The translations under genes and the position numbers were made by a program. A stretch of DNA of 24,762 bases from NCBI GenBank assembly GCA_964360835.1, contig CAYHYG010000012.1:1-24762 (forward strand). Reading direction: 5' to 3'. This document shows, piece by piece, positions 19,599 through 24,762 of this stretch. Every line of letters begins with the position of its first letter. Position 1 is the stretch's first letter. Under the pieces are notes generated by a model that had not been told where the DNA came from, searched no databases, and worked only from the letters and a program-made list of their open reading frames with translations. Source of the DNA: CAYHYG01 sp964360835 (lineage in GTDB: Bacteria > Patescibacteriota > Patescibacteriia > UBA1558 > 2-01-FULL-52-15).

Positions 19599-20609
19599 AT
19601 GAAACCATTCTATAAAGAAACGATCCAAGAATCCTGGCGCCTAGCTACCAGCAAGCGTTATCTCTGGCCTCTCGGTCTGCTAGCTTCCTTACTAGGGCTA
19701 TCAACTACCTTCCGTATTATCTTTGATCTACAAGGCACAGATGGTTCAGCCGCTGAAGTATTGAGCAGTTTAGTCTCCAATAACTTCATGATCGACACCT
19801 TCGTCGGTTGGAGTCAGGCCTTTAGCCGGATACCATGGGCAGAGCTTGAGATTACCGATATACCGTTACTGGGTTTGATTATGCTGTTATTTGCTATCAT
19901 TATCTTATTAGTTATCGTCACCGTTTCTGCCCAAGCTGGCTTATTTAAAGCCTTAGAGCAAACCTACCTAGGTAAGAAAACTGATTTCTTTCTCAGCTTC
20001 GGGCTTGGTGTGTCCTATTTCTGGGAAGTTTTCATTTTTAACTTTTTTTATGCCGTGCTGTATCTTTTCTTTGCGGCCGGCATTATTGTCCCCCTGATAC
20101 AACTAGCTGCTACCGGCGTGGTAGTGACTAAATTTTGGCTATCAATCATTACTTTCTTTATCCTGATACCTGCCCTGATTGTCTTGGATATTGTTGTCAG
20201 ATACGCCATTCTCAATGCTGTTTTGCTGAAAAAAGATCTGTTTAAAGCTTGGGATCAGGCCTGGGTTTTCTTCAAGCAAAACTGGCTGATCAGTATAGAA
20301 ACGTCTGTTTTTATCCTTCTACTACTGATGATGTATGCGGTTGCTGTCCAATATATTCTCTTACCATTGATAATCATCATCCTCGGCTACTTCTCTGGTC
20401 TACTGCCCGAGGGAGCTGCTCAGACTTTTTCCTTCAATGTTATGCAGGTGATTATTTATGCAGTCATTGCCTCTTCATTCATACTTTTCACTATTTTCTA
20501 CCACGCTGTCTGGACCAAAATTTTCCTACGCCTGCAATCTGAACCTCACCTCAGCAAGGTAGAGCGTTCAACCAAACATTTCAGTTGGCTACATCGTAAC
20601 TTGTTCTAA
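19599..20609 (+). CDS. Polytopic membrane protein of unknown function
   Basis: 336 residues with about six or seven hydrophobic segments: near 22-41 (WPLGLLASLLGLSTTFRIIF), 90-113 (a long Leu/Ile/Val run), 130-170 (two helices around FYAVLYLFFAAGIIVPLIQL), 180-205 (FWLSIITFFILIPALIVLDI), 230-270 (two helices) and 282-303. The start MKPFYKETIQESWRLATSKRYLW and the cytoplasmic loop FKAWDQAWVFFKQNW resemble the widespread DUF-type membrane proteins often placed near glycerophosphodiester-phosphodiesterase membrane domains; that is not secure. No catalytic motif was seen. It has its own promoter and terminator between ftsH and pilB. Confidence 0.75.
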   Translation: MKPFYKETIQESWRLATSKRYLWPLGLLASLLGLSTTFRIIFDLQGTDGSAAEVLSSLVSNNFMIDTFVGWSQAFSRIPWAELEITDIPLLGLIMLLFAIIILLVIVTVSAQAGLFKALEQTYLGKKTDFFLSFGLGVSYFWEVFIFNFFYAVLYLFFAAGIIVPLIQLAATGVVVTKFWLSIITFFILIPALIVLDIVVRYAILNAVLLKKDLFKAWDQAWVFFKQNWLISIETSVFILLLLMMYAVAVQYILLPLIIIILGYFSGLLPEGAAQTFSFNVMQVIIYAVIASSFILFTIFYHAVWTKIFLRLQSEPHLSKVERSTKHFSWLHRNLF

Positions 20610-20621
20610 GAATATTCAAAC

Positions 20622-20665
20622 AAGCCGCCGGAGTAGATGTAAAGATCAACCGGTGGCTTTTTTTT
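20622..20665 (+). terminator. Terminator of the polytopic membrane-protein gene
   Basis: AAGCCGCCGG (20622-20631) pairs with CCGGTGGCTT (20650-20659, one G-U), followed by a run of eight Ts. Confidence 0.85.
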
Positions 20666-20676
20666 GTTCTAATCTA

Positions 20677-20682
20677 TATAAT
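20677..20682 (+). promoter_or_regulatory. -10 element of pilB, probably leaderless
   Basis: Perfect TATAAT whose predicted start (about 20689-20691) coincides with the ATG at 20691. No -35 match. Confidence 0.45.
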
Positions 20683-20690
20683 ACGAGTAT

Positions 20691-22397
20691 ATGTCCCTCT
20701 TTCGTCCAAATATTAACCCCGCTAGTCATCTCCAGCCGGCTGATGAAACCACTGAAGCTAAATTGCAAAAAAAATTGACAGAAATTGAACTGGAGAATAA
20801 AGAAAAGGAAGCTCAGCAAAAAGCTGATAAATTTCACCTGTCGTACATAGATTTACGCAAAATTCCTATTGCCCAGGATTCTCTGATCCTCATGTCAGAA
20901 GAGCAATCGCAAGCATTGCAGGCAGCTGTGTTTCTTTTCTTGGATAATACTATACGTCTAGCGACTACTAACCCCCAAAACCCCCAATTAGCAGCCAAAG
21001 TCAAAGAATTAGAAGACACCTGCCATGCCCGCGTAGAACTCTATTTTGTCTCCGATCAAAGCCTACAAAAAGCCCTAGATAAATTTGCCACCATTCCACA
21101 TCTGACTGACTCGGGTGTCGGTGGTCTGGAAATTAAAACTGAGGATTTAGAAAAATATCACGGAAATTTCCGTACCTTTGCCGAAGTTAACGAAATTATC
21201 AAGACTGCCGCTCTGACAGACGCTGTCACAGTAGTTATCGCTTCAGCTTTGGAAGCGGAAGCTTCTGATATTCATATTGAAGCCGAGGAAGCTGGAGTCA
21301 AGATTCGTTTCCGTGTCGATGGTGTACTACATGAAGTAACAGAGCTGCCGGTCGAAGCCTGGAGCAAGCTTATTTCTCGTCTAAAACTAGTTTCCAGATT
21401 AAAATTAAACATCACCACGCAGCCTCAGGATGGACGGTTTACTATTGTCTATCAGAATCAAAAGATTGAAGTTCGTGTTTCTACCGTCCCGACAACCTAT
21501 GGCGAATCTGTGGTTATGCGCCTACTTCGCTCCGGTGTCGAAACCTTTAAATTTGAAACATTGGGATTACGAGGCAAGGCCTACAACGATCTTCTTGGTC
21601 AAATCCGCAAGCCCAACGGCATGGTCATTGCCACCGGACCGACCGGTTCCGGTAAAACTACCACCCTCTACGCCTTGATGAATCTTTTGAATACTCCTGA
21701 GCGAAAAATGATAACTTTGGAGGATCCTGTTGAATATAAAATCCCAGGAATTAATCAAAGCCAAGTTGATACTACTCATGATTATTCATTCTCCAGTGGC
21801 TTGCGCTCGATCTTGCGCCAAGATCCAGACACCATCATGGTCGGGGAAATCAGAGATTTGGAAACTGCTGAAGTAGCCATCCAGGCGGCTCTGACCGGAC
21901 ATCTGATGCTGTCCACTATGCATACCAATAGCGCCGCAGGAGCTATCCCCCGTCTGCTAGCTATGGGAGTTAAACCCTATCTCTTAGCTCCGGCCATTAA
22001 CGCTATCGAGGCCCAACGCTTGGTCAGACGACTATGTCAAAAGTGTAAAAAAACTGCTGAACTTGATAACACTACTATGACGCTGGTTCTTAATGAAATT
22101 AAGCGCATCAATCCTCAATCAGGTATTACCGTCGATAATCTCGGCTCTTTGGTATTCTATACTGCTCCCGGCTGTGAAGAATGTCATGGACTTGGGTATA
22201 AAGGACGAGTTGGTCTCTTTGAAGTTTTTACTATGACACAGGCTATAGAAAAAGTAATTCTCAATGGAAACGTCTCGGAATTTGATTTACAAAATTTGGC
22301 TATTGATTCTGGCATGATCACCATGTTGCAAGATGGTATCCTCAAAGCTTTGGACGGCATGACCTCAGTCGAAGAGGTTCTAAAGAAGACAGAGTAG
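20691..22397 (+). CDS. pilB: Type IV pilus assembly ATPase PilB (GspE family)
   Basis: Cytoplasmic hexameric ATPase that powers pilus extension. 568 residues. The N-terminus is charged and helical, then a short MshEN/T2SSE-N type region (about 50-150), a linker, and the motor domain: EASDIHIEAEE, Walker A GPTGSGKT (316-323), the Asp box LEDPVEY, Walker B region DPDTIMVGEIRD, the His box TGHLMLSTMHTN, and a zinc-binding tetracysteine C449/C452 and C495/C498 (CQKC, CEEC). The tetracysteine points to PilB/GspE and not PilT. No SD; a TATAAT ends nine bases before the ATG. Other pilus genes are not in the window. In CPR bacteria, type IV pili are linked to attachment and DNA uptake. Confidence 0.93.
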   Translation: MSLFRPNINPASHLQPADETTEAKLQKKLTEIELENKEKEAQQKADKFHLSYIDLRKIPIAQDSLILMSEEQSQALQAAVFLFLDNTIRLATTNPQNPQLAAKVKELEDTCHARVELYFVSDQSLQKALDKFATIPHLTDSGVGGLEIKTEDLEKYHGNFRTFAEVNEIIKTAALTDAVTVVIASALEAEASDIHIEAEEAGVKIRFRVDGVLHEVTELPVEAWSKLISRLKLVSRLKLNITTQPQDGRFTIVYQNQKIEVRVSTVPTTYGESVVMRLLRSGVETFKFETLGLRGKAYNDLLGQIRKPNGMVIATGPTGSGKTTTLYALMNLLNTPERKMITLEDPVEYKIPGINQSQVDTTHDYSFSSGLRSILRQDPDTIMVGEIRDLETAEVAIQAALTGHLMLSTMHTNSAAGAIPRLLAMGVKPYLLAPAINAIEAQRLVRRLCQKCKKTAELDNTTMTLVLNEIKRINPQSGITVDNLGSLVFYTAPGCEECHGLGYKGRVGLFEVFTMTQAIEKVILNGNVSEFDLQNLAIDSGMITMLQDGILKALDGMTSVEEVLKKTE

Positions 22398-22414
22398 GAC
22401 TAATTTATAAAGTC

Positions 22415-22447
22415 AAAATCCCGCCACGTCAGACGTGGCGGGATTTT
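22415..22447. terminator. Bidirectional terminator between pilB and the small-gene unit
   Basis: AAAATCCCGCCACGT, CAG, then ACGTGGCGGGATTTT: perfect 15-bp stem with A and T runs on both sides. Carries the ACGT-NNN-ACGT tip and is nearly identical to the terminator at 5727-5755. Confidence 0.9.
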
Positions 22448-22454
22448 CTTATTC

Positions 22455-22757
22455 TTAGAGCTTGTGTTCGCTCCGAATTTTCTTCAGTATAAAGGAGCGT
22501 TCCAGGCAGAGTGATGGCGTCTGCAATCTCCCCTGCTTAGTCAGACGGTCGATCAAACGGTGCGTTCGACGCAGATCAGACAAAGCATCAAAACGCTGCT
22601 CATCCTCCTGAAAGTGGAAGTTCAAATAACCGAAAAAAGCCAACTCATGACCAGGAAAACGCTCTCGCAGATATTCACGCAGACAGTCCTCACCTTCAAC
22701 GCGAAGGTAAATCAGATGCAGGACCTGGCCGTGGCAAAAGGCCGCGAACCAAATCAT
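22455..22757 (-). CDS. Small hypothetical protein
   Basis: Unrecognised 100-residue protein, basic and charged, probably helical (DCLREYLRERF, DALSDLRRTHRLIDRLTK), without a membrane span or signal peptide. Third gene of a minus-strand unit, 50 bases after the small membrane-protein gene. The start ATG 22757 is preceded by GGGGGGAG about 20 bases upstream and AGGT closer in, so the start is uncertain; a stop codon lies three codons upstream. It ends next to the bidirectional terminator at 22415-22447. Confidence 0.55.
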   Translation of the reverse strand: MIWFAAFCHGQVLHLIYLRVEGEDCLREYLRERFPGHELAFFGYLNFHFQEDEQRFDALSDLRRTHRLIDRLTKQGRLQTPSLCLERSFILKKIRSEHKL

Positions 22758-22807
22758 GTTTACCTACACTTACTCCCCCCGGAGTTACGTGGCTATTGGC
22801 AGGCTGG

Positions 22808-23026
22808 TTAATCTTCGGGATTATCGGTGTGCTCAACCTGCCAGACGTCACGCCTGAAGATCAGACTGCCGACGATCAGCGTCGCTCCCAAAAGAGCAAA
22901 CAACAGGAGTCTGATCTCGTCCGACAAACTAGGGACAGGCGAGGTTATAGAAACGGCAATCATCAACGAGCCGAAAAAAATTAGGCCGATTCGCTGACGC
23001 CAACCAAAAACCTTGGTCAAACGCAT
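22808..23026 (-). CDS. Small two-helix membrane protein
   Basis: Unrecognised 72-residue protein with two hydrophobic segments (about 13-30, IGLIFFGSLMIAVSITS, and 40-56, LLLFALLGATLIVGSLIF) and a basic N-terminus, so a hairpin in the membrane. The start is ATG 23026, fixed by SD GAAAGGAG four bases upstream; an earlier in-frame ATG at 23056 overlaps the preceding gene and has no SD. Begins ten bases after the stop of the first gene in the unit. Confidence 0.68.
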   Translation of the reverse strand: MRLTKVFGWRQRIGLIFFGSLMIAVSITSPVPSLSDEIRLLLFALLGATLIVGSLIFRRDVWQVEHTDNPED

Positions 23027-23036
23027 ACATCTCCTT

Positions 23037-23270
23037 TCACTGATGACGATAAGCATCGCGTGCCGGAATATCGGCCTGATGCGTGCCCTGACGGAGCTCC
23101 CAGAGACAGGAAAAGTAAATCATTGGATCACTGGGGCGGCGATCAATTGATCCAACTTTCCCAATGGTCATGCGAGGCACGACTACCTCCATTGTCTCTG
23201 GGTTCCTGAGATCTATACCTGCTTTAATCGGATCACCAACCCTGACATATCGAGCTTCCTTAACAGTCAT
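23037..23270 (-). CDS. Small hypothetical protein, first gene of a three-gene unit
   Basis: Unrecognised 77-residue soluble protein, mostly beta in pattern (KEARYVRVGDPIKAGIDL, MEVVVPRMTIGKVGSIDRR, MIYFSCLWEL), which could be a small SH3-like barrel; this is only a shape guess. The start is ATG 23270, preceded by SD AAAGGAAG; the frame continues up to 23321 but that part covers the leader hairpin. Well-formed promoter and SD. It leads an operon with a small membrane protein and another unknown protein. Confidence 0.68.
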   Translation of the reverse strand: MTVKEARYVRVGDPIKAGIDLRNPETMEVVVPRMTIGKVGSIDRRPSDPMIYFSCLWELRQGTHQADIPARDAYRHQ

Positions 23271-23305
23271 AGCTTCCTTTCTTAAACTTACATGTGATGA
23301 ACAAA

Positions 23306-23321
23306 GTGTCCTTACGGACAC
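23306..23321 (-). promoter_or_regulatory. Leader hairpin of the three-gene unit
   Basis: GTGTCC-GTAA-GGACAC, a six-base-pair stem with a GNRA-type tetraloop, at the very 5' end of the predicted transcript. Possibly a stabilising 5' cap hairpin. Confidence 0.45.
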
Positions 23322-23330
23322 GAAAAAGAT

Positions 23331-23359
23331 AATATAGTACGAATAAACTATAATGTCAA
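23331..23359 (-). promoter_or_regulatory. Consensus promoter of the three-gene unit
   Basis: Minus strand TTGACA (23359-23354), 17-bp spacer, TATATT (23336-23331), only four bases past the valS stop and with no terminator between, so read-through from valS is also possible. Confidence 0.75.
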
Positions 23360-23362
23360 TAT

Positions 23363-24762
23363 CTAAGATGACAATTTGCTTTTGGCTTCGACTAATTTCC
23401 TCTCAACTTCGGCAATGACACTCTGAGGGGCTTTATCAATGAATTCCTGGTTGGCTAGCTTGGCCTCAAGTTGTCCAATATACTGACGTAACTCTCCATC
23501 ATGTATCTCTCGTTTTTGACCAACAATATCAGTAGCTAGAGTAAACCAACTGCCTTTTAATTCTAAGGCCGTACTGAAACTATCGGCAAACTTCACCCGA
23601 GCCATCGTCTCGATAATTGGTTGCCATTGTTTGATCAATTCCTGATGCTGGCCCAAATATCTGACGGAGCTAGGATTTCTCGGAGAGACTTTATGTTCTG
23701 CGCGCGCATTACGTAATAGTGTTATAAGCTCCTTTATTTTCCTTACTTCATCGAGAGATTTATTTTCATCATAATGATGATCTTTAATCTGTGGCCACTT
23801 AGAAACCATCAATAAATTATCTGGTGATAATTCTTTCCAAATAACTTCTGTGCAAAAAGGAATAAATGGATGCCATAAAATCAAAAGATTCGATAAAACA
23901 TATAACAGAACCTCATCTCTTTGACTTTTATTTTCTCTGTCAATACCGCGAGCTGTATAAATTTTGTTCATCTCCAAATACCAATCTGCCAGCTCAGACC
24001 AAGTAAATTCATACAAACATTCAGCTGCCCGTGAAAACTGTTTTTCATCTAATAGTGCGGTAACATTCGATATAACCCAACTAAATTCTTGCAATATCCA
24101 TGTTTCCTGCAACTGTCTTGGTTTATTTAGAACTACATGCGGCTCGTCAACAATACTAAGAATATATCGAGAGATATTCCATAATTTATTGATATAGTTT
24201 CTGGCACCTTGTACCTTCTCAGGATAGAAACGCGCGTCATTACCAGGAGCAATACCGGAAATCAGACTCAAGCGCAACGCGTCGGTCCCATATTCTGACG
24301 AAACTTGCAGAGGATCAATACCAGTGCCGAGAGATTTGGAGAATTTGCGTCCCTCCGCATCCCGCAACATACCGTGAAAGTACACCTCTCTAAACGGTAC
24401 CTGGTCCAGGGCATAGGTCGACATCATAATCATACGAGCCATCCAGAAAAATAAAATTTCATAGCCCATCTGTATCCAGGCGCTAGGATGAAAGGTTTGC
24501 AGGTCGGGTGTTTCTGCCGGCCAACCAAGTGTACTGAAAGTCCAAGTACCAGACGAAAACCAAGTGTCCAAGGTGTCCGGATCCTGACGCCAACCTTCGC
24601 CAGGCGAGTTAAGGCTAAATTGGGGTTCTTGGCCATCGTGATACCAGATCGGAATCTGATGTCCCCACCAGATCTGACGGCTGATACACCAGTCACGCAG
24701 ATTATCGATCCACTGCAAATAACTTTTTTCAAACCGCTCCGGTACAATCTTAATCATTTGCT
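23363..24762 (-). CDS. valS: Valyl-tRNA synthetase, C-terminal part (runs off the window)
   Basis: Class I synthetase that charges tRNA-Val. About 466 residues are present; the N-terminal half with the HIGH motif and the editing domain lies beyond the right edge, and the frame is open to the last base. Visible: DNLRDWCISRQIWWGHQIPIWY, DPDTLDTWFSSGTWTFSTLGWP, GYEILFFWMARMI, and the KMSKS loop as KFSKS in GRKFSKSLGTGIDP, then the anticodon-binding helical domain and a C-terminal coiled coil (RQYIGQLEAKLANQEFIDKAP). The coiled-coil tail and the DTWFSS..WPFSTLGWP-like block separate ValS from IleS and LeuS. F replacing M in KMSKS is a mild oddity. The ATG at 24757 is internal, not the start. Confidence 0.94.
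   Translation of the reverse strand, partial: QMIKIVPERFEKSYLQWIDNLRDWCISRQIWWGHQIPIWYHDGQEPQFSLNSPGEGWRQDPDTLDTWFSSGTWTFSTLGWPAETPDLQTFHPSAWIQMGYEILFFWMARMIMMSTYALDQVPFREVYFHGMLRDAEGRKFSKSLGTGIDPLQVSSEYGTDALRLSLISGIAPGNDARFYPEKVQGARNYINKLWNISRYILSIVDEPHVVLNKPRQLQETWILQEFSWVISNVTALLDEKQFSRAAECLYEFTWSELADWYLEMNKIYTARGIDRENKSQRDEVLLYVLSNLLILWHPFIPFCTEVIWKELSPDNLLMVSKWPQIKDHHYDENKSLDEVRKIKELITLLRNARAEHKVSPRNPSSVRYLGQHQELIKQWQPIIETMARVKFADSFSTALELKGSWFTLATDIVGQKREIHDGELRQYIGQLEAKLANQEFIDKAPQSVIAEVERKLVEAKSKLSS

Overview
The window looks like a chromosomal piece of a Candidate Phyla Radiation (Patescibacteria) bacterium, most likely from the Parcubacteria side. This is inferred from several things: standard genetic code (TGA used as stop), a four-domain ribosomal protein S1, mostly SD-less starts, small hypothetical proteins typical of the group, a secreted CARDB/FN3/calcium-repeat protein, and many 'CATTGCGA...GAAGCAATCT' type repeats between genes. 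No rRNA, tRNA, CRISPR array or transposase was seen.

Layout. 1-475: a rod-like structured RNA candidate and a degraded repeat. 476-1540: the ATPase YchF. 1541-3003: a gene-free stretch holding four consecutive candidate non-coding RNA units (about 1587-1853, 1902-2160, 2318-2540, 2615-2795), each with its own sigma70-like promoter, large closing helices and a terminator-like hairpin. 3004-4440: a small three-CxxC zinc-ribbon protein and an exported PKD-domain protein. 4515-5549 (minus): RuvB. 5778-7490 (minus): a large secreted multidomain protein. 7645-8173: two inverted-repeat elements, one of which encloses a GIY-YIG nuclease gene. 8238-11618 (minus): a probable operon of a degenerate metallo-beta-lactamase-fold protein, a one-pass membrane protein and GyrA. 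11815-14493: an 892-residue protein that joins a RecB/Cas4-like PD-(D/E)XK nuclease to a DnaG-type primase. 14602-15847 (minus): two small genes, one a coiled-coil protein and one an unrecognised conserved-looking protein with a long leader. 16230-17633: rpsA behind a leader with an intrinsic terminator. 17677-22397: FtsH, a polytopic membrane protein, and the type IV pilus ATPase PilB. 22455-23270 (minus): three small unknown genes under one promoter. 23363 to the right edge (minus): the C-terminal half of valyl-tRNA synthetase.

How it fits together. Most genes are housekeeping (translation: YchF, S1, ValS; DNA topology and repair: GyrA, RuvB; membrane quality control: FtsH; surface and DNA uptake: PilB). 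The unusual content is in the spaces between them: the RNA array, the repeat family with a captured nuclease gene, a recurrent ACGT-NNN-ACGT hairpin tip in terminators and repeats, and the nuclease-primase fusion. Promoters are easy to read (TTGACA, 17 bp, TATAAT-like), which makes the non-coding transcription units more believable than usual for raw sequence. All functional assignments are by eye from motifs; no database search was run.
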